A stretch of DNA of 10,462 nucleotides from an uncultured Leuconostoc sp. (GCF_946222815.1 NZ_CAMJRK010000053.1:1-10462); one strand, 5' to 3'. Shown: positions 1 through 6,348, counted from the stretch's first letter. Numbers and translations: made by a program. Notes: generated from the sequence alone by a model not told the origin.

Positions 1-43
1 GAGACAGGCCTTAGTCTATTTTACCATGGATTGTGATTGTCAT

Positions 44-75
44 TTGATAACTTTTCTCAGAAAACAAGGTATACT
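44..75 (+). promoter_or_regulatory. Possible promoter for the RNase HI-like gene
   Basis: A good -10 hexamer TATACT lies at 70-75. The best-looking -35, TTGATA (44-49), is 20 bp upstream, which is longer than usual; the hexamer at the ideal 17 bp spacing (47-52, ATAACT) is poor. The -10 is credible and the -35 is not settled. The rest of 1-118 holds no gene I can support. Confidence 0.3.
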
Positions 76-118
76 TTAATCAACCAAAGAATGCATAAAT
101 TATGCCATTAAGAGAGAC

Positions 119-496
119 ATGATGATCAAAATTTTTGTTGACGCAGCCCGTAATATACAAACTGGACAAAGTGCTGCTGGCGCAGTTATTATTACCAATA
201 AAAAACAGCGCCAACTCAAAAGCCCCTTACCCTATACTAAAAACAATCAGGAAACCGAGTTTCTGGCATTGATCTGGGCGCTAAAAACACTTGATAAGAC
301 AACTGATGCCATACAACTGTATAGTGATTCTCAAATACTAATTGATGCCATCCATAAAAATTATGCTAAACATTACCAAATTTATGTTGATGAAATTAAC
401 GCATTAACATCATCATATGACTTATTTTTAAGCCAATGGTTACCTGAAAAAGAAAATTTAGGTGCCCATAATCTTGCATTACAGGCATTAAAATAA
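119..496 (+). CDS. RNase HI-like protein with altered fourth catalytic residue
   Basis: This is a 125-residue protein with the ribonuclease H fold, of the short Gram-positive RNase HI-like type. RNase HI cleaves the RNA strand of RNA:DNA hybrids in the cytoplasm. Three of the four acidic metal-binding positions are visible: Asp8 in FVDAA, Glu47 in QETEFLAL and Asp70 in YSDSQ. The fourth, normally Asp in a NxxADxLA context near the C-terminus, reads His117 in NLGAHNLAL. The His loop of E. coli RNase HI is also absent, which is usual in this subgroup. ATG codons stand at 119 and 122 behind a purine run (111-117); the second has the more comfortable spacing, so the true start may be 122. It is a single gene, convergent with the sucrose operon, and its stop codon lies inside the shared terminator stem. 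Family assignment is firm; catalytic activity is uncertain. Confidence 0.8.
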   Translation: MMIKIFVDAARNIQTGQSAAGAVIITNKKQRQLKSPLPYTKNNQETEFLALIWALKTLDKTTDAIQLYSDSQILIDAIHKNYAKHYQIYVDEINALTSSYDLFLSQWLPEKENLGAHNLALQALK

Positions 497-538
497 GAAA
501 ACTAGGTAAGCTCAAGCGCTTACCTAGTTTTCTTATTT
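491..538. terminator. Long perfect hairpin, bidirectional terminator
   Basis: Two perfectly complementary 21-nt arms (491-511 and 518-538) flank a 6-nt loop, TCAAGC. The outer stem is A-rich on the left and T-rich on the right, so either strand yields a hairpin with A/U-rich flanks. It lies between the convergent RNase HI-like gene, whose stop codon is inside the left arm, and scrB, which ends at 547. It probably stops transcription from both sides. Confidence 0.85.
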
Positions 539-546
539 AGTATTGT

Positions 547-1812
547 TCAAAACCATCTTGCTGTCATGACACTTAAACCATCTTCAGTGTAAGCTTCAAT
601 TACATCAACATCGACAATTAAAAGTAAATTATTTAAATCACCCGTTAATTGCCTAGTTTCAACTTGACCTGATTCCCATTGTTGTCTTTCAAATATTAAG
701 TCATTATGGTGTCGTATCAACGTGGCACGATCGCTAAGTTTTATAGTCCAATCAGCCGTTGTTTCTATACGGTACTGACCAATACCCACAGTATCAAACG
801 CAGTCAAAACAGTTGTATCAATAATTTCAGCAATTGGTTGTTGTACCAATTGCAACTTATCATTCACATGTAACTCACGTGGCAAACTTAACACATGGAC
901 CCATTTATGAGCTTGAATAGTGGGCACAGCTGCTTCACGTTCAGGTGTCATCATGCCTGCCCACCCCCACATAATACGCCGACCATTTGGTGCAACCATT
1001 GTTTGGGGGGCGTAGAATTCAAATCCGTGATCAACTTCTTTAAAATTTGTTATCACTTTGAATCGTGCCTTTTTTTCATCAAATTCCCCAATCACATAGC
1101 CCGTGTTATGAATGTTTTCATAACGATTATTTGTCGGATCTGCAGCGAGACCTTGGGGTGAAAACATTAAAATCTGTTTGCCATCAACTTCAATAAAACT
1201 TGGACATTCTAACATATATCCACGTACATTTAATAATTGATCTTCAATTAACGATCCACGATAAGCCCATTTTTTAAAATCAATTGATTCATAGATAATG
1301 ATATCACCAATTTTATTGCTATGTTGTGCTCCCAAGATTAGAAAATAATGGCCATTTTTTCCTTGCCAGACCATAGGATCACGAACGTCTTTCGTAAATC
1401 CATTTGGATGCGGAAATAATTCACCAAGCTTTTTAAAATGAATGCCATCATCACTGACTGCCCACATTTGTGATGATTTCACACTATGCCCAGAGCTATC
1501 ACGAACATTTCCCGTATAAAAGACGTATAATCGCTCGTCATGTACAAAAGCTGTGCCCGAGTATATACCTGCACTATCCAAATTTTCAAGAGACGGTTTC
1601 AACGCAGTTTCAACACGTTGCCACTCTTTTAAATCGTCAGAAACGAAATGTCCCCACTCTTTATACGTATGATCACAGGCATGTGGATTCCATTGATAAA
1701 ACACATGATATTGTCCCTTAAAAAATATTAAGCCATTGGGGTCATTTAATAATCCTGTGGTAGGATATAAATGGAATTTTTCAAAATTCACTGTATCATT
1801 TGTAACTAACAT
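547..1812 (-). CDS. scrB: Sucrose-6-phosphate hydrolase (GH32 invertase)
   Basis: This 421-residue glycoside hydrolase family 32 enzyme hydrolyses the sucrose 6-phosphate delivered by the PTS into glucose 6-phosphate and fructose in the cytoplasm. All three family signatures are present. The nucleophile motif is LLNDPNG (residues 21-27, nucleophile Asp24). The transition-state motif is RDP (144-146). The acid/base motif is ECP (202-204, Glu202). FYAPQ (266-270) and MWGWAG (281-286) are further GH32 hallmarks. The five-blade propeller is followed by a short C-terminal beta-sandwich that still ends in the expected way (TARWF). At 421 residues it is somewhat shorter than typical ScrB/SacA proteins of about 450-490, with the loss mainly in the C-terminal domain. 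It is the second gene of the scrAB operon, 10 bp after scrA. No signal peptide is visible, as expected for a phospho-sugar enzyme. Confidence 0.95.
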   Translation of the reverse strand: MLVTNDTVNFEKFHLYPTTGLLNDPNGLIFFKGQYHVFYQWNPHACDHTYKEWGHFVSDDLKEWQRVETALKPSLENLDSAGIYSGTAFVHDERLYVFYTGNVRDSSGHSVKSSQMWAVSDDGIHFKKLGELFPHPNGFTKDVRDPMVWQGKNGHYFLILGAQHSNKIGDIIIYESIDFKKWAYRGSLIEDQLLNVRGYMLECPSFIEVDGKQILMFSPQGLAADPTNNRYENIHNTGYVIGEFDEKKARFKVITNFKEVDHGFEFYAPQTMVAPNGRRIMWGWAGMMTPEREAAVPTIQAHKWVHVLSLPRELHVNDKLQLVQQPIAEIIDTTVLTAFDTVGIGQYRIETTADWTIKLSDRATLIRHHNDLIFERQQWESGQVETRQLTGDLNNLLLIVDVDVIEAYTEDGLSVMTARWF

Positions 1813-1816
1813 TAAT

Positions 1817-1824
1817 CTCCCCTT
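1817..1824 (-). promoter_or_regulatory. scrB ribosome binding site overlapping the scrA stop
   Basis: On the minus strand AAGGGGAG lies 4 nt before the scrB ATG, and its first two bases are part of the scrA TAA stop (1823-1825). Ribosomes ending scrA therefore stop on the scrB Shine-Dalgarno site. This supports the chosen scrB start and suggests translational coupling of transporter and hydrolase. Confidence 0.75.
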
Positions 1825-3763
1825 ACGCTTCAGTCGTCGTATTAATTTTTGGTACAGCAGTCATAATGACATCACTAGATTGTACCGTGTTGCCATAAGT
1901 TGTGTCCATGGCAACGTCTGCAAAATCATTCGTGTTTGTAACAATAACCATTGTAGTTACCGGATATCCAGCATCCACGATAACCTGTTTATCAAAAGTG
2001 CCAAGTAAATCACCTTTATGAACTTGTTGTCCTTGTGTAACTTGACTAGTAAATCCTTTACCGTCCAAATTAACTGTATCAATGCCAATATGAATCAACA
2101 CCTCAACACCATCGCTTGATTTCAAACCGTATGCATGTTTTGTTGCATACGCAACCGTAATTTCACCATCAATTGGCGCAAATATTTTATTATCTTCTGG
2201 TTCAATTGCAAGCCCTTTTCCCATCATACTACTTGAGAAAACAGCATCATTAACAGTTGTAATATCAACAAGCGCACCGGCAACTGGTGCATTAATTTCA
2301 AAACCATCAACCTGATCTGGCTTCACAGTTGTTTCTTTTGTTGCACCGACTTCAGGCATATGCGAACGGCCATAAAGTAATGTCACTACGAATGATAAAC
2401 TAAAGCTAACAATAACTGCTAAGAAGAAACCAATCCATTTGTTCGTTGGGATTGCAATGAATCCGATAACGCCGGCAGGGCCTAATGATGAAGACATTAC
2501 ATGGAACAAGCCCATAACCAAACTAGCCACACCTGATGAACCTAATGCGATAAAGAATGGAAAACGATACTTTAAGTTAACTCCGAATAAAGCAGGTTCA
2601 GTGATACCTAACATAGCGGAGGCACCTGCAGATGATGATAAGGCACGTAACTTTGTGTTGCCTTTAGCTAAGAAGTATATGGCAAATGTTGCGGCACCTT
2701 GCGCCACGTTGGCCGCTGTGGCGATTGGGAAAATGAAGTCACCACCAGTTTTGGTAATATTTGCCAGTAATTGTGTTTCAATAGCGGGGAAACTTTGATG
2801 CAAACCAGTAATCACAATGGCTGAATAAAATGAACCAAATACGCCATAACCGACGAAGCCAAATGTTGTCACCAACCAAACTAAGCCATCTGTAATACCA
2901 TTTGACACCAAACGCAATACTGGACCAACCACAATAAATGTGACGAATCCTGTAATCAAAAGTGACAGCATGGGCGTAAAGGTAAAGTCAATTGCCCCTT
3001 TTAAATGCTTATGGAAAAACTTTTCAAGTGTTGCCAAGATAAACGCAACACCAATGATTGGCAATACTTGCCCTTGATAGCCCGCCTGTGCAACTGACAG
3101 CCCAAACAAGTCCCAAGACGGCATCTTGCCGGTAGCAACTGCTTCAGCAACACCATAGCCGTTAATTAAGCTTGGCATAACAAGCATCATACCAGCTGCA
3201 GCACCAAGAATTTCATTGCCACCAAATCGACGTGTTGCTGTGATACCAATTAAAATTGGTAAGAATGCAAATGGTGCAGAGGCCATAAGATTGACCATTT
3301 CTGCTAATCCATGGATACTTGGATACATTTCTACTAACGATTTAGCTCCAAAAGGTTGCGTTAAAATATTGTTTAACGCCATCAATAAGCCACCAGCAAC
3401 TAAGGCCGGAATCAATGGGACAAAAATGTCAGACAAAACTTTAATTAAATCCATTAATGGATTTTTCTTACCAGATTTTGCAGCAATTTCTTTTAAGTCA
3501 TCTGTTGTTGCCTGTTTGGCACCAGTTAATTTGACGAATTCATCGTAGACACCATTAACATCACCTGGTCCAACGATTATTTGATATTGCCCACCGGCAT
3601 TAAAGGTTCCCTTCAGATCTGGATCATCATCTAAAGCTGGTTGGTCAATTTTTTTGACGTCCTTAACGACCAAACGTAATCGCGTGGCACAGTGAGCTGC
3701 AGCAACAATATTATCTTTTCCCACCGCATTCATAACGCGGCGTGCAACTTCATTATACTTCAT
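1823..3763 (-). CDS. scrA: Sucrose-specific PTS transporter EIIBCA
   Basis: This 646-residue membrane permease of the phosphotransferase system imports sucrose and phosphorylates it to sucrose 6-phosphate. Domains run B-C-A. The EIIB domain (about 1-85) has the phospho-accepting Cys25 in AAHCATRLRL. The EIIC domain (about 105-465) has many membrane segments and the conserved GITEPALFG motif (386-394). The EIIA domain of the glucose/Crr type (about 485-640) has active-site His558 in HIGIDTV, with partner His543. Sucrose specificity is inferred from the scrB partner and overall similarity to ScrA proteins; trehalose and beta-glucoside permeases share this architecture. The open frame extends upstream to 3817, but I start at 3763 because a Shine-Dalgarno-like CAGGGAAAG precedes that ATG and MKYNEVARRV is the usual start of an EIIB domain. 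The longer version would run into the operator. Confidence 0.93.
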   Translation of the reverse strand: MKYNEVARRVMNAVGKDNIVAAAHCATRLRLVVKDVKKIDQPALDDDPDLKGTFNAGGQYQIIVGPGDVNGVYDEFVKLTGAKQATTDDLKEIAAKSGKKNPLMDLIKVLSDIFVPLIPALVAGGLLMALNNILTQPFGAKSLVEMYPSIHGLAEMVNLMASAPFAFLPILIGITATRRFGGNEILGAAAGMMLVMPSLINGYGVAEAVATGKMPSWDLFGLSVAQAGYQGQVLPIIGVAFILATLEKFFHKHLKGAIDFTFTPMLSLLITGFVTFIVVGPVLRLVSNGITDGLVWLVTTFGFVGYGVFGSFYSAIVITGLHQSFPAIETQLLANITKTGGDFIFPIATAANVAQGAATFAIYFLAKGNTKLRALSSSAGASAMLGITEPALFGVNLKYRFPFFIALGSSGVASLVMGLFHVMSSSLGPAGVIGFIAIPTNKWIGFFLAVIVSFSLSFVVTLLYGRSHMPEVGATKETTVKPDQVDGFEINAPVAGALVDITTVNDAVFSSSMMGKGLAIEPEDNKIFAPIDGEITVAYATKHAYGLKSSDGVEVLIHIGIDTVNLDGKGFTSQVTQGQQVHKGDLLGTFDKQVIVDAGYPVTTMVIVTNTNDFADVAMDTTYGNTVQSSDVIMTAVPKINTTTEA

Positions 3764-3790
3764 AGTCTTTCCCTGCTCTCTATAAAAATG

Positions 3791-3820
3791 AGTATATTCC
3801 GCTTGACAACCAATCAACGG
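3791..3820 (-). promoter_or_regulatory. scrA leader with imperfect hairpin and possible second promoter
   Basis: On the minus strand the leader between the operator and the ribosome binding site holds two overlapping signals. One is a stem with arms at 3799-3806 and 3814-3820, seven pairs with one bulged base and a 7-nt loop. The other is a possible weak second promoter: -10 TATACT (3791-3796) with TTGATT (3812-3817) only 15 bp upstream. No RAT-type antiterminator sequence or intrinsic terminator is seen, so I read this as a minor leader structure. Confidence 0.25.
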
Positions 3821-3829
3821 AACCGGTTC
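3820..3829. promoter_or_regulatory. Candidate ScrR operator
   Basis: GAACCGGTTC is a perfect 10-bp palindrome with the central CG step typical of LacI-family operators. It lies just downstream of the predicted scrA transcription start (about 3837), where a bound repressor would block initiation or early elongation. Assignment to the adjacent LacI-type regulator is inferred from position and form. Confidence 0.6.
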
Positions 3830-3843
3830 TTTATTACAGTTTT

Positions 3844-3872
3844 ATTGTAACCGCTTACAATAATATTTGCAA
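3844..3872 (-). promoter_or_regulatory. scrAB promoter
   Basis: Reading the minus strand, -35 TTGCAA (3867-3872) and -10 TACAAT (3844-3849) are separated by exactly 17 bp. Transcription would start near 3837, giving a leader of roughly 75 nt before scrA. The -10 forms one arm of the cre palindrome, so CcpA or ScrR binding would exclude RNA polymerase. Confidence 0.65.
3846..3859. promoter_or_regulatory. Catabolite-responsive element (cre box)
   Basis: TGTAACCGCTTACA matches the CcpA consensus TGWAANCGNTNWCA at every defined position. It sits inside a longer palindrome (3844-3861) with 7-nt perfect arms ATTGTAA and TTACAAT. Its location over the scrA -10 and spacer fits glucose repression of sucrose uptake. 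Because CcpA and ScrR are both LacI-family proteins, ScrR may also recognise it. Confidence 0.8.
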
Positions 3873-3918
3873 GTACTTTATTTATTAAATTGATATGCCA
3901 ACTTATTTTTGATTTTTC

Positions 3919-3927
3919 TGCTATTAT
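3919..3927 (+). promoter_or_regulatory. Extended -10 promoter for scrR
   Basis: TGCTATTAT matches the extended -10 form TGnTATAAT with one mismatch. No good -35 is seen upstream, which extended -10 promoters can tolerate. The predicted start of transcription falls at 3934-3935, the first base of the scrR ATG, implying a leaderless message. A second candidate is TACAAT at 3856-3861, the other arm of the cre palindrome, with a poor -35 (TTACAG, 3834-3839). Confidence 0.5.
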
Positions 3928-3934
3928 TAAATGT

Positions 3935-4897
3935 ATGAATAAAAAAGTTACAATAAACGATATTGCCACGATTGCAAACGTCGCAAAAAGCACAGTTTCC
4001 CGCTATCTAAATGGCGGCTCTGTTAGTGTGCATACTCGTGAAAAGCTTGATGGCATTGTGGAAAAGTATAACTACACGCCAAATACATTTGCACAAAGTT
4101 TAAAACAGCAGACCAACCACACAATTGGCGTCATTGTACCCCGCTTAGATTCAATTGCACAATCTGACATGCTCAGAGGTTTGGACGAATTAAATATAGA
4201 TGATACCTTTTTAATTATCAATATTTATCAAGATTCAGCTCGTGAATTGGCTGCTATTGAAAAATTACAATCACAAAATGTTAGCGGCCTTATTATACTA
4301 ACTGCTAACTTAACTGACAAAATACGTTCCGTAATAAAAGCATCAAAATTGCCTACTGTTATTCAAGGGCAAGATGAAGCCGACTTTAATCGCGTGATTA
4401 TGAATGACATTCATGCTGGACAAACTGTTGGTGCTTATCTCAAAAAATTAGCTCCAAAAAATGTTTTGCTTTTAAATGTTGATATGTCATTAGATTATGC
4501 TGTCGGTCACGACCGCTTCAGTGGTATAAAATCTGCTCTCAATGGTATTCCACATAAAGAGATCATCACGGATTTCCAGCTTAACATTGCTAAGCAGTCA
4601 GCTTATCAAGCCATGGTAGCGGAAAATTTTGATCTCATTATAGGTGCAACTGATCGTATTGTCGTTGGTGCCATGCAATCAGCTTTTTCTTTACACCAAA
4701 CACCACGTTATATCGGCTTCGGACAATCCTATTTTAGCGAAACAGTTTCTCCAAACCTCACCAGTTTTGAGTTCAGTTTTTTTGAGGCAGGTAAAGAATT
4801 ATATCGCCTATTTCGAAAAGTACGTGATAATAACACAATACAAATACAACGTGTTGTTATTGACGGTCAACTCGTCATTCGCGATTCAACAAAATGA
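3935..4897 (+). CDS. scrR: LacI-family repressor of the sucrose operon
   Basis: This 320-residue transcription regulator has an N-terminal LacI helix-turn-helix (VTINDIATIANVAKSTVSRYL, about residues 5-25). A hinge (YTPNTFAQSLK) and a periplasmic-binding-protein-like effector domain starting at TIGVIVPRLDS follow. It is transcribed divergently from scrAB and two LacI-type palindromes lie between them, so it is most likely the sucrose repressor; the effector, possibly sucrose 6-phosphate or fructose, cannot be read from sequence. The open frame can be extended to a TTG at 3890, but I choose the ATG at 3935 because LacI proteins begin a few residues before the VTIxDIA motif. No Shine-Dalgarno sequence is present in the 25 nt upstream of either start. 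The gene ends about 30 bp before a strong hairpin. Confidence 0.88.
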   Translation: MNKKVTINDIATIANVAKSTVSRYLNGGSVSVHTREKLDGIVEKYNYTPNTFAQSLKQQTNHTIGVIVPRLDSIAQSDMLRGLDELNIDDTFLIINIYQDSARELAAIEKLQSQNVSGLIILTANLTDKIRSVIKASKLPTVIQGQDEADFNRVIMNDIHAGQTVGAYLKKLAPKNVLLLNVDMSLDYAVGHDRFSGIKSALNGIPHKEIITDFQLNIAKQSAYQAMVAENFDLIIGATDRIVVGAMQSAFSLHQTPRYIGFGQSYFSETVSPNLTSFEFSFFEAGKELYRLFRKVRDNNTIQIQRVVIDGQLVIRDSTK

Positions 4898-4926
4898 CTG
4901 TTAATTTTTAAAATGATGTGTGCGCG

Positions 4927-4977
4927 TAAAAGGCGCCAATAAAGTTAGTTTTTGTCTAACTTTATTGGCGCCTTTTA
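4927..4977. terminator. Long perfect hairpin, bidirectional terminator
   Basis: A perfect 22-bp stem (4927-4948 with 4956-4977) containing GGCGCC closes a 7-nt loop, TTTTTGT. The arms end in AAAA and TTTT, so either strand gives a terminator-like structure. It separates convergent scrR and the tautomerase gene. A smaller hairpin, AGATAA-TTCG-TTATCT (5023-5038), lies nearer the tautomerase stop and may assist, but it is weak. The region 4898-5045 has no gene. Confidence 0.85.
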
Positions 4978-5045
4978 TAAGTATATCGTTTTTTAAAATA
5001 TACTGAATAACCATTTTAAAATAGATAATTCGTTATCTGTTATTT

Positions 5046-5231
5046 TTATTGATCACTCTTTAAAATGCCACCAACTGCATAACGATCTTTTGGCATTTCT
5101 CGTAGGATAACATGTACTGCATCACGAGATGCACCAGCATCTGCTACAATAACATCCGTAATATCTTTCACCATTTTAGACAGTTGTTCATGCGTACGGC
5201 CTTCTAATAATTCTACTTGTACAATTGGCAT
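5046..5231 (-). CDS. 4-oxalocrotonate tautomerase family protein
   Basis: This 61-codon protein has the single beta-alpha-beta subunit of the 4-oxalocrotonate tautomerase family, which works as an oligomer with Pro1 (exposed after Met removal) as catalytic base. The protein begins Met-Pro-Ile-Val. Arg11 in LEGRT is conserved. The second catalytic Arg (position 39 of the Pseudomonas enzyme) is His here, and Phe50 is Tyr, as happens in the many tautomerase homologues of Gram-positive bacteria that lie outside catechol degradation. The physiological substrate is therefore unknown. It follows the YitT-family gene by 19 bp, is probably cotranscribed with it, and has an A/G-rich Shine-Dalgarno region before its ATG. 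Confidence 0.88.
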   Translation of the reverse strand: MPIVQVELLEGRTHEQLSKMVKDITDVIVADAGASRDAVHVILREMPKDRYAVGGILKSDQ

Positions 5232-5250
5232 TTTTTCTCTTTTCTAATGA

Positions 5251-6234
5251 CTATTTATTGTCATCTACTTCTAGTTTATCAAGTTGTGATTCTAATTGTT
5301 GCTCAGCTTCAAGTTGTGCAGTCACTGTTTCAAGCTTGGGCACTGTAGCTGCACGTCTCATTTGTAATTGACGATCAGCATCGAAAAACTCTCCTGAAAC
5401 ACTTACCGTACTCAATAGGTTAATAAACGCTTTTGGATCAGTACGATGCACAATTTCTTGCATTTCTACTAATTCATAGCGCGACAAGACCATCATTAGT
5501 GTCATCGAGTCACGTTTTGTATACGCACCTTTCGATGGCAATATGGTAATACCACGTATCAAATCTCGATGCAATGCTTCAACCACTTCATCGCCATTTG
5601 AAGTCACAATCAGTGCAGTTAATTTTTGATAACCAGTATACAGCGCATCAACAGCACGGCCAGTCGCATAAATGCCAATTAACGTAAACAAGGCATTTTG
5701 CCAACCAATAAAAGCACCCGCGACAATAACAACGACAAAATTAATACCGTTCATTAGTACGCCGATTGACTTGCCCGTACGCTTTTGAACGACCAAGGCT
5801 ATAATATCCATACCGCCTGTCGAAAATCCATACCGCATAGCCAATCCGATTGAAACGCCAAGTAATAAGCCACCAAATAATGATGCTAACAACGGATCGG
5901 TCGTTAACGCTTGAGTTGGCGCTACAATTTGCACAATAGATACAAAAATAGAGTTTAAGAAACTCAAGATAGTAAATTTGCCACCAATTAATTTCCAACC
6001 GATAATACCAATGGGAATGTTGAAAATCATGATGAAGGTTCCCGTTTGCATATTAATGTGAAATAATTGTACAAAAAATATAGATAACAATTGGGCAATA
6101 CCATTAAAGCCACTTGAGAAAACTTTATTTGGAATTAAAAATGCATTTAACGCTAGTACCTGAATAGCAGCACTAGCAAAAAAAACAACTGCTATCAGCA
6201 ATACCTTACGCCAGTTAATTGTGATTTTTTTCAT
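5251..6234 (-). CDS. YitT-family membrane protein
   Basis: This 327-residue protein has an N-terminal membrane domain of the YitT type, with hydrophobic segments at about 11-33, 45-57, 66-82, 88-104, 116-132 and 158-178. The hallmark RYGFSTGGMDIIA (134-146) is present. A cytosolic C-terminal domain (about 205-290, DUF2179-like) follows, with the usual ILPSKGAYT stretch. The molecular function of the family is not established; transport has been suggested. The last 35 or so residues form a Glu/Gln/Leu-rich, probably helical tail that I regard as an extension beyond the usual length of about 280-290. The ATG at 6234 is the only usable start, because a stop codon lies 18 nt upstream. The AGGAG ribosome site is 12 nt away, which is longer than usual. 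The tautomerase gene follows directly. Confidence 0.88.
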   Translation of the reverse strand: MKKITINWRKVLLIAVVFFASAAIQVLALNAFLIPNKVFSSGFNGIAQLLSIFFVQLFHINMQTGTFIMIFNIPIGIIGWKLIGGKFTILSFLNSIFVSIVQIVAPTQALTTDPLLASLFGGLLLGVSIGLAMRYGFSTGGMDIIALVVQKRTGKSIGVLMNGINFVVVIVAGAFIGWQNALFTLIGIYATGRAVDALYTGYQKLTALIVTSNGDEVVEALHRDLIRGITILPSKGAYTKRDSMTLMMVLSRYELVEMQEIVHRTDPKAFINLLSTVSVSGEFFDADRQLQMRRAATVPKLETVTAQLEAEQQLESQLDKLEVDDNK

Positions 6235-6255
6235 GTCGACGACACGCTCCTAAAA

Positions 6256-6284
6256 CTAATAAAATACTTCTTTAATCATAACAA
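6256..6284 (-). promoter_or_regulatory. Possible promoter for the YitT-tautomerase pair
   Basis: On the minus strand -35 TTGTTA (6279-6284) and -10 TATTAG (6256-6261) are 17 bp apart, each matching four of six consensus bases. The start would lie just before the AGGAG site, giving a short leader. The -35 overlaps the tail of the preceding glnA terminator. Confidence 0.35.
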
Positions 6285-6310
6285 AAAAGCTACAAAATGT
6301 CGTGGCTTTT
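6283..6310 (-). terminator. glnA terminator
   Basis: Reading the minus strand, arms at 6302-6310 and 6285-6293 pair over nine positions with one C-A mismatch around an 8-nt loop. A run of six T follows immediately. It lies about 40 bp after the glnA stop, where termination of the glnRA transcript is expected. Confidence 0.65.
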
Positions 6311-6348
6311 AAATGATGTCTCTTATTTTTATGAGCTTATTCAATCAA

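Noticed and set aside
26..79. A 17-codon plus-strand frame before the RNase HI-like gene.
   Set aside because: It has no ribosome site, runs through the likely promoter and is too short to judge.
895..3548. Several plus-strand open frames of 80-120 codons opposite scrB and scrA (895-1161, 1470-1721, 1736-2008, 2439-2798, 3216-3548).
   Set aside because: They lie antisense inside two well-supported genes, lack family motifs or ribosome sites, and read as shadows of the coding strand.
3764..3817. An 18-codon extension of scrA to an upstream ATG.
   Set aside because: It contains the leader hairpin and the edge of the operator, and the internal ATG at 3763 has a ribosome site and the normal EIIB start.
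3890..3934. A TTG start that would lengthen scrR by 15 residues.
   Set aside because: There is no ribosome site, the added residues are hydrophobic and unlike LacI proteins, and the stretch contains the extended -10 element.
4644..4904. An 86-codon plus-strand frame overlapping the end of scrR.
   Set aside because: It is a frame-shifted reading of scrR codons with no independent signal.
5023..5038. Six-pair hairpin AGATAA-TTCG-TTATCT as a separate terminator.
   Set aside because: It is AT-only apart from one pair and lacks a good T-run on the minus strand; the strong stem at 4927-4977 is the better terminator.
5741..5998. An 85-codon minus-strand frame inside the YitT-family gene.
   Set aside because: It is in a different frame of a clear membrane-protein gene and has an aromatic-rich composition with no recognisable domain.
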